Shown here: one piece after another, positions 7,146 to 14,700 of the stretch | How positions within the stretch are numbered: position 1 is the first letter of the stretch | Layout of the letters: each line of letters begins with the position of its first letter | Origin: Granulicella aggregans | GTDB lineage: Bacteria; Acidobacteriota; Terriglobia; Terriglobales; Acidobacteriaceae | Reading direction: 5' to 3' | Length of the DNA stretch: 64,000 nt | Assembly (NCBI RefSeq): GCF_025685565.1 | Contig: NZ_JAGSYE010000001.1 | Location: 1,116,001-1,180,000 of the forward strand | Position numbers and translations under genes: made by a program | The notes under the pieces: model-generated | The model's database searches: none | The model's input: the letters and a program-made list of their open reading frames with translations, nothing else | Told to the model about the DNA's origin: nothing

Positions 7146-7655
7146 TCAGGAGCAGGAAAACGGCTCGAGCAGCTTCACTTCGAGCAGAATTCCGGTGAGA
7201 CGGTTCATGGCGTCGTTGTACTTCCTCATGATGGTTCGGCGAGTGAACTGGAGCATCTGGGCTGCCTCCTCCTGGGTGAACTGCTGCAGGGCTATGCGGC
7301 GAATGAGCCATTGCTGATCGGTGTCGAGCCGATTGATGCAGGACTCCATATCGTGAATAAAGATGCAGTTGTCCTCAAAGGTATGCACCTGATACGAGGT
7401 CACATTGCCCGGGAAGATCTCCTTTCCCAGCAGCGAGGGCACCCTGCCCGCCTCCATCGACATCGAGACATACCTGCGGAGCATGCCTTCGGTGTATTTG
7501 CGATAGAAGGCCAACTCGGCGGCGGGCCGGGTGTGCGACCGAGGCGGTGGGGGGCCGGCGGCGGCCTCCAGTGCCACTCGTGGAACGAGCGTAGGGACGC
7601 GGCCAGGTTGAGCGCAGGCCTGCAAGCGGGGCAGCAACAGCGGCGCGGCGCTCAT
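7146..7655 (-). CDS. phage sigma/ArpU-like transcriptional regulator
   Basis: 169 residues from the ATG at 7655 (GGAGG upstream). The C-terminal part (about 108-160) reads CINRLDTDQQWLIRRIALQQ, then FTQEEAAQMLQFTRRTIMRKYNDAMNRL. This is a sigma-70 region-4-like helix-turn-helix as found in ArpU-type late regulators of phages. The N-terminal 60 residues are Pro/Arg-rich and poorly structured. It overlaps the upstream zinc-finger gene by 4 bp (ATGA), so the two are co-translated. A role in switching on the structural genes is inferred. Confidence 0.55.
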   Translation of the reverse strand: MSAAPLLLPRLQACAQPGRVPTLVPRVALEAAAGPPPPRSHTRPAAELAFYRKYTEGMLRRYVSMSMEAGRVPSLLGKEIFPGNVTSYQVHTFEDNCIFIHDMESCINRLDTDQQWLIRRIALQQFTQEEAAQMLQFTRRTIMRKYNDAMNRLTGILLEVKLLEPFSCS

Positions 7656-7915
7656 GCGGCACCTCCAGCAGGACGGGATGCAGACGCGATAAAGGGCCGC
7701 TTCGAGCTGTTGCGTGGAACGCGGCAGCGGGTACGTCCAGCCCGTTCTCCGGCCATGCGGATGCGATGGTTCCTGCACTTCCCGGGGTTGGGTTTGGGGA
7801 ACTCTGCCAGTCTTGCGGCGCAGCCGCGACAGTAGACGCCGTCGACGGTGCCAGTCCGGAGCCAAAGTACCCCGCATCCTTCGCAGATTTTCAAATAAAC
7901 GCGCGAATTGTTCAT
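7652..7915 (-). CDS. small zinc-finger protein
   Basis: 87 residues with two CxxC pairs, C11/C14 and C29/C32, spaced as a zinc ribbon, followed by a basic Arg-rich tail. The start has a GAGAGGG Shine-Dalgarno sequence. The stop overlaps the start of the sigma/ArpU-like gene by 4 bp. Small Cys4 proteins of this kind often bind DNA or partner proteins in phage early regions. The exact family is not recognised. Confidence 0.55.
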   Translation of the reverse strand: MNNSRVYLKICEGCGVLWLRTGTVDGVYCRGCAARLAEFPKPNPGKCRNHRIRMAGERAGRTRCRVPRNSSKRPFIASASRPAGGAA

Positions 7916-7930
7916 TTTTGCCCTCTCTTA

Positions 7931-8518
7931 CGGTTTTCCGGACCGGTCCCGTGGATTCTTCAGTGGTCGGAAGGGACCGCCCGGATTGCTGTGAAGCGAG
8001 CGAGGCCGCGCGCCGCTTGCAGCGTGCTGGCCGGAGCTGCGCTTGTTGATGAGCGACTTCTCCAGTTGACGGATGTTGTTGCTTTCACAGAGGGAAAGGG
8101 AAACCAGGGCCCAGCAGCAAAACAGTGATGCAGGAGGATGGCATATCCTTCGGGCTGATTGGCCTTGAAGGTGTCGTCATTAGCCAGCAGAAAGTTTTCG
8201 AGTTATAGCTATTGGAAAATCGAAAGTCAAGTATTTATTTGGCAATTGTATCGTTGACAAACCCATTTTATTTTGTAACCGCCTGCAAACTGTTGTCTGT
8301 TATGCAGTTAGCGGTTTCACCCCGCCCGAAAACTTTTATTGAAGGGGCATACACGATGTTTGCTATAAGAAATACTTTGCGGCGGGTGAGCCACGGGCCG
8401 GGCCGGATCGTATATCTCAGTAGGACGATCCGTCCAGAAAATGGACGATTGATCCCAAACCCTTATGCCCAACGAGAAAACCCAACGCGGTACACTGAAA
8501 CCCCAAAGGTGGCTCACA
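7931..8518. other. gene-free stretch at the phage/insertion boundary
   Basis: No convincing gene is seen. On the minus strand an open stretch down to a TAA at 7928-7930 could be the 3' remnant of a lost gene, but it has no recognisable family. From about 8130 the sequence becomes AT-rich (8200-8300 especially), unlike the flanks. A small inverted repeat CGTCCA/TGGACG lies at 8431-8447. Confidence 0.4.
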
Positions 8519-8785
8519 GTGGCTAAGAGTGATGAGATATACGGCGGATTAGTGCGCGAGATCGCGGCGCATAAACGAAACATCGCCCTGCTGGAAGTCA
8601 AGATTCGGCAAGCTGGAAGCGATATCAGGTCTACGGGCGAATCTGTGCTGAACTTTGACCCGTCTATTGAGTGGGACGCTGTGGCGGCGGCTGTAGACGA
8701 GATGCGAGTAGTTATGCCGGAGCTTCACACAGAACAGGCGACATTAGCAGACAAGCAGACCGCACTAGAGGCGATGGATGCCTAA
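8519..8785 (+). CDS. hypothetical coiled-coil protein
   Basis: 88 residues if started at the GTG at 8519, which has AGGTGG six bases upstream. An ATG at 8465 in the same frame lacks a ribosome site. Two helices, YGGLVREIAAHKRNIALLEVKI and MRVVMPELHTEQATLADKQ, suggest an antiparallel coiled coil. It overlaps the start of the next ORF, suggesting a polycistronic unit inside the insertion. Not a recognised family. Confidence 0.5.
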   Translation: MAKSDEIYGGLVREIAAHKRNIALLEVKIRQAGSDIRSTGESVLNFDPSIEWDAVAAAVDEMRVVMPELHTEQATLADKQTALEAMDA

Positions 8786-8954
8786 GACACCTCCGCCTAA
8801 AAAGTACGCGAAACCGTTGTCACTTCACCCACTCACACCCGAACAGGCGCTCTCCGCGTTGCTGAAGGTGAAGCCGGAATCAAAACAGGCGCACGACAAG
8901 CCGGAAGTACAATCCTCAGATGCCCCGATGCGACGAAGGAAAGATGCTGTTTAA
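8778..8954 (+). CDS. hypothetical small protein (58 aa)
   Basis: 58 residues, basic and Pro-rich at the start (MPKTPPPKKYAKPLSL), with a central LTPEQALSALLKVKP helix. That helix resembles many short acidobacterial and planctomycete proteins with a 'LTPEEALRALLKV' core. It overlaps the stop of the preceding ORF by 8 bp and the following ORF by 35 bp. Coding is supported by compact coupling and the familiar core motif. Function unknown. Confidence 0.5.
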   Translation: MPKTPPPKKYAKPLSLHPLTPEQALSALLKVKPESKQAHDKPEVQSSDAPMRRRKDAV

Positions 8955-9144
8955 GGCGTGGAGCGACGCCGCAGATATTCATGGTGTGTTTGCCGCCAGA
9001 AAGATTCTTGCCGACTATCGACCCGAAGTGACAATTTCTTACAACGAAGCAAACGAGCTCGGCCTTAAGGCTCAAAGAGCATATCTTCGCCACACGTCCG
9101 TCTGTGAAGAATGTCTGTATTCAGGCGGCAAAGAGCAAGACTGA
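8920..9144 (+). CDS. hypothetical Cys-containing small protein
   Basis: 74 residues, overlapping the previous ORF in another frame. The C-terminal part has YLRHTSVCEECLYSGG with a CxxC pair, and C4 near the N-terminus. The arrangement of an acidic helix followed by H-x4-C-x2-C resembles short metal-binding proteins of the same type of insertion. No family assigned. The start could lie further downstream at the internal ATG of residue 9. Confidence 0.4.
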   Translation: MPRCDEGKMLFKAWSDAADIHGVFAARKILADYRPEVTISYNEANELGLKAQRAYLRHTSVCEECLYSGGKEQD

Positions 9145-9200
9145 CGCAGTAGTCAGATGCCCGCCCTCTCGGACATTTGGCGGTCAATATACGAGGAGAC

Positions 9201-9476
9201 ATGACGCAACAAACGAAACACTACATAGAACTCGCGGACATGATCGCGCTGCGCTGCCAGTGCAAGGAATGCGGCGCTGCATTGACGGTTAAGCTGGGTC
9301 CCGTTGCGGGCGACACCCTAGCCAAGTGTCCGCAGTGCCGCAAAGGGTGGGCGGCTGTCGAGAACCATAGCTATCGCGAGGAAATCGCCAATTTTGAGAG
9401 TGCCGCGCTTGCGCTCAAGAATGTCCTACCCTTGATGGGTTTCGCGCTAACCTTAGAAATCAAGCCCCAGACCTAG
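9201..9476 (+). CDS. small zinc-ribbon protein
   Basis: 91 residues from the ATG at 9201, which has GAGGAG upstream; a longer frame from 9177 is less likely. The Cys pattern C21-x2-C24 and C43-x2-C46 forms a zinc ribbon, followed by an ENHSYREEIANFESAALALKNV helix. It is the last of four co-directional small ORFs, and its 3' end overlaps the convergent transposase gene by 17 bp. A DNA- or RNA-binding role is plausible but unproven. Confidence 0.6.
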   Translation: MTQQTKHYIELADMIALRCQCKECGAALTVKLGPVAGDTLAKCPQCRKGWAAVENHSYREEIANFESAALALKNVLPLMGFALTLEIKPQT

Positions 9477-10440
9477 CGGGCACAAGCTGCCGATACATCA
9501 GCCGCTTGCCCGGAGCTTTCCGAAGCATCATCACTGACCGCTCGCCGTCGGTGATTTTGCGCGTGTTGTACCTGAAATCAAACTCTGACAAATAGCGGTG
9601 TAGGTGCTGACTGCCGACGTGGTGGTAGATACCTGTGATCCCGCGCTTGAGCAGAGAGAAGAAACCTTCGACCGTGTTGGTCGAGATGCAGATACCACGC
9701 TCATACCGCCCGTACTCTTCCGACCTGTGATTGACTTGATCGTGCTTGCGCGGATGGATCGCACCATGTAGAACCGTGCCGCTATCGGTCATAATCCGCG
9801 CCCCGGCCTCTACGTTTAGCGAGATGATGGGCCGGAGATTCGCAGCAGTGACGCGCTGGACGTGGTGGGATCGCACATCGCCATTACGTTGCAGCATAGA
9901 GAACACTGCCTTTTTATCTGCTACCGGCCCGAGATAGTCCTTCTCGCGAGCCCCTATCTTCGTTGCCTGTGTCTTCCGTTTTGAGGCGCGGCGCTTGCCG
10001 CCGATGTACGTTTCGTCCATCTCCACCACTCCCGATAGCATCGCGGCCATCGGCTCTTGAGTGACCGCATACCGGAGTCTATGCACCATGAACCACGCGG
10101 ACTTGTACGTAACGCCCAACATCCTGTGTAGCTGGTGAGCACTCATTCCCTTCTTACTCGCGCAAAGAAGGTGAATGGCCATCAGCCAGGTATTGAGCGG
10201 GATGTGCGAGTCCTCAAAGATTGTTCCCTTCGTGACCGTGAATTGCTTGCGGCACCCTTTGCACTTCCAGACTCCGGCCCTAACGGGTGACTTGGAGTCT
10301 GGTTTTGCTTTTAGGCGGTACGCTTCGCCAACCAGTCCACAAAATGGACAAACTACGCCATCCGGCCAACACTGTTTCTCAAAGAACAGCCGCGCGGCAT
10401 CAGGATCGGAGTACAGATTCGCTATGGAGTTGAGATTCAT
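9460..10440 (-). CDS. IS1595/ISXO2-type DDE transposase
   Basis: 326 residues, full length for the family. The N-terminal zinc ribbon has C31-x2-C34 and C60-x2-C63 (residues about 25-70). It is followed by a helix-turn-helix-like region (LNTWLMAIHLLCASKKGMSAHQLHRMLGVTY) and the ISXO2-like catalytic domain with VVEMDETYIGG, IMTDSG and STNTVEGFFSLLKRG, which supply the acidic catalytic residues. It appears intact. It is transcribed away from a small upstream ORF at 10455-10712 and converges on the passenger ORFs. Confidence 0.88.
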   Translation of the reverse strand: MNLNSIANLYSDPDAARLFFEKQCWPDGVVCPFCGLVGEAYRLKAKPDSKSPVRAGVWKCKGCRKQFTVTKGTIFEDSHIPLNTWLMAIHLLCASKKGMSAHQLHRMLGVTYKSAWFMVHRLRYAVTQEPMAAMLSGVVEMDETYIGGKRRASKRKTQATKIGAREKDYLGPVADKKAVFSMLQRNGDVRSHHVQRVTAANLRPIISLNVEAGARIMTDSGTVLHGAIHPRKHDQVNHRSEEYGRYERGICISTNTVEGFFSLLKRGITGIYHHVGSQHLHRYLSEFDFRYNTRKITDGERSVMMLRKAPGKRLMYRQLVPARSGA

Positions 10441-10454
10441 GTCCGCTGATTCCC

Positions 10455-10712
10455 TCAGTCCGCGAGAGTTGTTGTACGCAACGCCGCTAACAATTGAACG
10501 GTTGTTATCTCGGTGGCCTGATCGCCTTCGGGATTTCCAAACGTGGCACGAAATTGGTTACGGACGGCATCTTTGTACTTCGACGCGGCGCACAACTCCC
10601 GTACCCGTCCGAGCTGCTTATCTTCTTCTAGCAATCGCCGCATTACGAGATGCTCAAGGCAAATTGCCTCTAGAGTGCGAAGTAGTTCTTCCATGTCCTT
10701 ATTGCCCCCCAT
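10455..10712 (-). CDS. hypothetical protein upstream of the transposase
   Basis: 85 residues, helical and rich in Glu/Arg/Leu (MEELLRTLEAICLEHLVMRRLLEEDKQLGRVRE), without Cys or transmembrane segments. It ends 14 bp before the transposase start and shares its direction, so the two may be co-transcribed. The start may instead be the second Met at residue 7. Not recognised. Confidence 0.45.
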   Translation of the reverse strand: MGGNKDMEELLRTLEAICLEHLVMRRLLEEDKQLGRVRELCAASKYKDAVRNQFRATFGNPEGDQATEITTVQLLAALRTTTLAD

Positions 10713-10802
10713 TCAATATGCCGCTAACCGAAGACCTTCCAGCCCCGCAAATTACTGAATGCAATAGTGCCGTAATCGCTTTGGGTTTGTCAAAGGTATA
10801 AG

Positions 10803-10824
10803 TCCCATTTATTTCAAAATGGGA
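10803..10824. promoter_or_regulatory. 8-bp inverted repeat upstream of the repressor
   Basis: TCCCATTT (10803-10810) and AAATGGGA (10817-10824) are perfect arms with a 6-nt spacer, 114 bp before the XRE/S24-like repressor start. This could be its operator, or part of the edge of the insertion. Confidence 0.3.
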
Positions 10825-10937
10825 ATGCCTGGGGCAAAATAGAGGCAAAATTCTCCCGATTTAGTTGCAGATTGCAATGTTTTCGGCGATGATGCTTGAA
10901 TTTACTTCTTGCAGGCATGGTGAGGAACTCCCAAGGA

Positions 10938-11678
10938 ATGAATTTTCAGGATCTTCACGAGTGTCTGCGTCTCGAACTCGTTCGTCGCATCGAGGAGGGC
11001 GATCTCACAGGCACGCGCATTGCAGCTCAGGCTGGGTTTCGACAGGGCCATGTATCCAATTTCTTGAACAGGAAGAGGGCTCTGTCCTTGGAGGGGCTGG
11101 ACCGGGTGCTGGCGGCGCAGGGGCTGACCATTGAGGATATTTTGCCGGTACAGATCTCTGCGGAAGGCAATGCCGGAGAAGTTGGCGATGAACTGAGATC
11201 GCGGCCTGCACAGGTGGAACAGGTGGCGATGGTGCCGCTGGTCTCGATGTCAGCGGCAGCCGAGGAGGCCCAGATTCGCGTGGCGAGCGTGATCGAGGAA
11301 GTGCCGGTGACGGCGGCGCGGCTCTCGGATCAGAGGGACAGGGCGTCGCGCCGTGTGGCCGGATGGCAGAGGTTTGTCGCGGTACGATGCGACAGTCAGC
11401 AGGCCTCGGCCATGGTGCCGCTGCTGGCGGCAGGAAGCATCGCCGTCATCGACCGCCATTACAACTCGCTGGCACCGTACCACGCTGACCAGCCGATGTT
11501 GTTGGCGGTTCGCTATGGGGCTGGGCTCCTGCTGCGACACGTGGAGCTCGATGATGCGCGGTTGATCCTGCGCCCGGCTGCGATCGATTGTCCCGTACAT
11601 CTGGTGGCAGTGGCGGAGGACCGGTTGCCGTCGGATTACGTGGTGGGCCGGGTGTGCATGATCTTTCACGGTCTTTGA
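10938..11678 (+). CDS. XRE-type repressor with S24-like C-terminal domain
   Basis: 246 residues from the ATG at 10938, chosen because the HTH-family N-terminus MNFQDLHECLRLELVRRIE begins there. In-frame TTG and ATG codons upstream lack ribosome sites. The HTH lies at about 20-65 (GTRIAAQAGFRQGHVSNFLNRKRALSLEGLDRVL). The C-terminal half (about 135-246) has VPLLAAGSIAVIDRHYNSL, typical of the LexA/CI peptidase fold. An autoproteolytic Ser/Lys pair was not certain. Such proteins act as SOS-responsive or metabolic repressors. It may mark the original edge of the phage region. Confidence 0.65.
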   Translation: MNFQDLHECLRLELVRRIEEGDLTGTRIAAQAGFRQGHVSNFLNRKRALSLEGLDRVLAAQGLTIEDILPVQISAEGNAGEVGDELRSRPAQVEQVAMVPLVSMSAAAEEAQIRVASVIEEVPVTAARLSDQRDRASRRVAGWQRFVAVRCDSQQASAMVPLLAAGSIAVIDRHYNSLAPYHADQPMLLAVRYGAGLLLRHVELDDARLILRPAAIDCPVHLVAVAEDRLPSDYVVGRVCMIFHGL

Positions 11679-11714
11679 ACTTGGGCAGAGTAGGCCGGTT
11701 GGTAGACTGGAGGT

Positions 11715-12890
11715 ATGCTTGGCCGCCTGTACGAGAAGTGGATGTTTGCCTGGGAGACCGCGCTTACAACGAGAGATACGAACCGCATTGTGAGGCCGCT
11801 GGAGTGGGGCTTCGACTGGCTGGGGGAGTTCGCGCCCGAGCCTCCTGCCGGGTCGCAGGAGACGGACCTGGAGCGGATGGTCCGGATCAACGAAGACATT
11901 GTTGTCCGATCCGACGAGTTCTTTAGCTATAAGACGCCGACAGATTTTCGGCTGGAGGAGCGGCATCCGTTGCTGTTTCCGACCAATGTAAGGCCGGAGA
12001 CGTTGGCCGAAGAGGCCGAGATGCGGCGGCGAGCGGCGACCGGTGAGACGCCGAAGGTGGAGTTTCTCCGGTTTACGTCGCCAGTGGCTTCGAAGTATCC
12101 CGAGAATGATGTAGTGAATGCGCGCTGGTATCCGGCGGCGGCTTCAGCGAAGAAGGGCAAGCCGAAGCAGGCGATGATCGTGATGCCCCAGTGGAACGCG
12201 GACGCCTTCAGCCACAATGCGCTGTGTACGCTGTTCAATCGGTCGGGGATCTCGGCGCTGCGGCTGTCGAAGCCGTATCACGACATTCGCAGGCCGGCGG
12301 AGCTGGAGCGGTCGGACTACGCGGTGAGTTCGAATATTGGCAGGACGGCAGCGGCGTGTCAGCAGGCGGTCGTGGACATTCGGAGCTGCATCGATTGGCT
12401 GGAATCGCAGGGATATGAGGACTTTGGCGTGCTGGGGACGAGCCTGGGCTCCTGCTACGCTTTTATCGCGGCGGCGCACGATCCGCGACTGAAGGTCTGC
12501 GCGTTCAATCACGCTTCGACGAACTTCGGGGATGTGGTGTGGACGGGGCAGAGCACGCGGCATATTCGCGCGGCGTTCGAGCAAGCGGGACTATCGCGGG
12601 AGGACGTGAGCCAGGTCTTCAAGGCGGTCAGTCCATCGTTTTACATGGAGAAGTTCGCGGCGCATCCGAAGCGGGTGCTGGTGGTCCATGCCACGTACGA
12701 CCTGACTTTCCTGCGGGAGTTTTCGCTGGAGGTCCTGGCGAGCTTCAAGAAGCACAGCGTGGACTTTGTCTCGAAGGTGCTGCCTTGCGGCCACTACACA
12801 ACTGGCGAGACGCCGTACAAGTTTCTGGATGGCTGGTACCTGGGCACCTTCGTGCACCGGGCGTTTCGCAAGCTTCACTCCGTCGGCTGA
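11715..12890 (+). CDS. alpha/beta hydrolase family protein
   Basis: 391 residues. The central hydrolase core shows a nucleophile elbow GVLGTSLGSCYA (about 240-252, Ser in GxSxG-like context), an acid in HATYDLTFLREF (about 327-338) and a His in PCGHYTTGE (about 355-363). An N-terminal helical region of about 110 residues precedes the fold. No signal peptide, so probably cytoplasmic. Substrate unknown. Preceded by GGAGG directly before the ATG. Its 3' end overlaps a convergent 47-residue ORF. Confidence 0.75.
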   Translation: MLGRLYEKWMFAWETALTTRDTNRIVRPLEWGFDWLGEFAPEPPAGSQETDLERMVRINEDIVVRSDEFFSYKTPTDFRLEERHPLLFPTNVRPETLAEEAEMRRRAATGETPKVEFLRFTSPVASKYPENDVVNARWYPAAASAKKGKPKQAMIVMPQWNADAFSHNALCTLFNRSGISALRLSKPYHDIRRPAELERSDYAVSSNIGRTAAACQQAVVDIRSCIDWLESQGYEDFGVLGTSLGSCYAFIAAAHDPRLKVCAFNHASTNFGDVVWTGQSTRHIRAAFEQAGLSREDVSQVFKAVSPSFYMEKFAAHPKRVLVVHATYDLTFLREFSLEVLASFKKHSVDFVSKVLPCGHYTTGETPYKFLDGWYLGTFVHRAFRKLHSVG

Positions 12891-13018
12891 GTGCCGATCA
12901 GGGAGGACTCCATCTGCAACTCATCCGGTTCCGAGTAGGTGGGGCGCGCCGTGATGAGCGAGGGGACGAGAATAACTCCGAGTATGGCGGATGCGATCAA
13001 GATCATTTCCTGGCTCAT
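12875..13018 (-). CDS. 47-residue single-pass membrane peptide
   Basis: A short ORF on the minus strand with AAAGGG seven bases before its ATG at 13018. One hydrophobic segment (MILIASAILGVILVPSLIT, about 5-23) is followed by a polar acidic tail. It overlaps the 3' end of the alpha/beta hydrolase gene by 16 bp, tail to tail. It lies 141 bp from glyA and is divergent from it. No family recognised. Coding is supported by the ribosome site and membrane-segment composition only. Confidence 0.45.
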   Translation of the reverse strand: MSQEMILIASAILGVILVPSLITARPTYSEPDELQMESSLIGTQPTE

Positions 13019-13159
13019 GGCAGACCCTTTCGGTGAAGGCGGTAGTGGTTCAGTTCAGCTTAGTGATGATGATCCAGGTTCCTTTTGGGTGCCATAACAC
13101 TTTGGTCGAATAGCACCGGCCGTGTGGGGGATTCTTGTTGGGTCGCGTAAAATCCAGGT

Positions 13160-14422
13160 ATGCCCTTCGACTTTTCGCAGACACTTTTGGCCTCCGATCC
13201 TGAGGTTGCGCAGCAGGTAAAGAACGAGATCTCCCGCCAGCACGAAGGCCTGGAGATGATTGCCTCGGAGAACTTCGTGAGCCGCGCTGTGCTCGAGGCG
13301 GTGGGGACGGTCTTCACCAACAAGTACGCCGAGGGCTATCCGGGCAAGCGGTACTACGGTGGCTGCGAGTTTGCGGACGTCGTCGAGAACCTGGCGCGCG
13401 ACCGGGCGAAGGAGATCTTCGGCGCGGACCACGCGAACGTGCAGCCGCACTCGGGTTCGCAGGCGAATGCTGCAGTGTTTATGACGCTGCTGCAGCCGGG
13501 AGACACGATCCTCGGGCTCGACCTGGCGCATGGCGGTCACCTGACGCATGGGCACAAGCTGAACTTTTCGGGCAAGCTGTATCGCATCGTTGGCTATAAG
13601 GTGCGGCAGGATACGGAGACGGTCGACTACGACGAGCTTGAGGCGCTGGCGATTGCGGAGAAGCCGAAGCTGATCATCGGCGGCGGCAGCGCCTATCCGA
13701 GGATCTTCGACTTTGCGCGGATGCGGGAGATTGCAGACAAGGTCGGCGCGTACTTCATGGTCGATATGGCGCACTTCGCTGGACTGGTAGCGGGCGGAGC
13801 GCATCCCTCGCCCATCCCGCATGCGCACGTGGTGACGACGACGACGCACAAGACGCTGCGTGGGCCGCGTGGAGGCTTGATTCTGTGTAAGCAGGAGTTC
13901 GCGGCGGGGATCGACCGCAGCGTCTTCCCTGGGCAGCAGGGCGGACCTCTGGTGCATGTGATCGCGGGTAAAGCGGTCGCGTTCAAGGAAGCGCTACAGC
14001 CGGAGTTCAAGGCCTACGCGCATCAGGTTGTGGCGAATGCGAAGGTGCTGGCAGAGGCGGTTGCGGGCGAGGGGTATCGCGTGATCTCAGGTGGCACGGA
14101 CACGCATGTGATGCTGATCGACGTCTTCCAGAAGGGGATTCTGGGCAGCGAGGCGGAGAATGCCTTGCACGCGGCGGGGATTACGGTGAACAAGAACGCG
14201 ATTCCGTATGACACGAATCCTCCGATGAAGCCGAGCGGGATTCGCATCGGAACTCCGGCGCTGACGACGCGCGGGATGAAGGAGCCGGAGATGAAGGTGG
14301 TCGCGGGATGGATTGCGCGGGCATTGGAGAGCCGGGCCGATGAGGGTGCGCTGGCGAAGATTCGCGGCGAGGTGCTGGAGATGGCGGAGAGGTTTCCGCT
14401 GTATGGTTGGCTACGGCAATAA
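13160..14422 (+). CDS. glyA: serine hydroxymethyltransferase
   Basis: 420 residues, the usual size. Converts serine and tetrahydrofolate to glycine and methylene-tetrahydrofolate with pyridoxal phosphate, supplying one-carbon units in the cytoplasm. Motifs: the N-terminal [13 protein letters not shown] (about 29-41), [11 protein letters not shown] (about 60-70), and the PLP-lysine region [14 protein letters not shown] with K231. The C-terminal end (AERFPLYGW) is complete. It is monocistronic here; the neighbour upstream is a convergent-side hydrolase and a small membrane peptide. No riboswitch was recognised upstream. Confidence 0.97.
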   Translation: MPFDFSQTLLASDPEVAQQVKNEISRQHEGLEMIASENFVSRAVLEAVGTVFTNKYAEGYPGKRYYGGCEFADVVENLARDRAKEIFGADHANVQPHSGSQANAAVFMTLLQPGDTILGLDLAHGGHLTHGHKLNFSGKLYRIVGYKVRQDTETVDYDELEALAIAEKPKLIIGGGSAYPRIFDFARMREIADKVGAYFMVDMAHFAGLVAGGAHPSPIPHAHVVTTTTHKTLRGPRGGLILCKQEFAAGIDRSVFPGQQGGPLVHVIAGKAVAFKEALQPEFKAYAHQVVANAKVLAEAVAGEGYRVISGGTDTHVMLIDVFQKGILGSEAENALHAAGITVNKNAIPYDTNPPMKPSGIRIGTPALTTRGMKEPEMKVVAGWIARALESRADEGALAKIRGEVLEMAERFPLYGWLRQ

Positions 14423-14447
14423 AGTCGAAGAGCGCCCTTCGCGGGCG

Positions 14448-14572
14448 GCGGTCACTTCGGCACTTCATGCGGTATTGGGCTTCGCCGGGTGCTCCCGTGG
14501 GTCGCAAGATAGTGTTCGTGCCGACCAACGGGAGGACTACGCAACGCGGTATACAAGTCACGAAGTGACCGC
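14448..14572. repeat. inverted repeat with 12-bp arms
   Basis: GCGGTCACTTCG (14448-14459) and CGAAGTGACCGC (14561-14572) are perfect inverted arms about 100 bp apart, in the 278-bp gap between glyA and the M28 peptidase. No coding signal is seen between them. It may be a small non-autonomous repeat element; no target duplication was identified. Confidence 0.45.
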
Positions 14573-14700
14573 TCCGCGCGCAGCGGGCCCGTCCGGCAGG
14601 ACATTTGCTTCAAGTTACCAAACAGTTTCTACGAAATGGGAGCATCATCCGACCGCGCCCGTGATGTAACGTGAAACCCATGGCTTCTGAGGGATTCAGG

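Larger units (their letters stand above)
8254..10793. mobile_element. possible IS1595-type element with passenger ORFs
   Basis: A transposase and five small ORFs lie within a lower-GC block. A 12-bp inverted repeat, TTGACAAACCCA (8254-8265) and TGGGTTTGTCAA (10782-10793), brackets the block. No matching target-site duplication was found next to these repeats, and they could have arisen by chance at this distance, so the ends are tentative. The transposase itself is clear. Confidence 0.35.

Noticed and set aside
13055..13957. 300-codon minus-strand frame opposite glyA
   Set aside because: Antisense shadow of a clear glyA gene; Arg-rich and without motifs.
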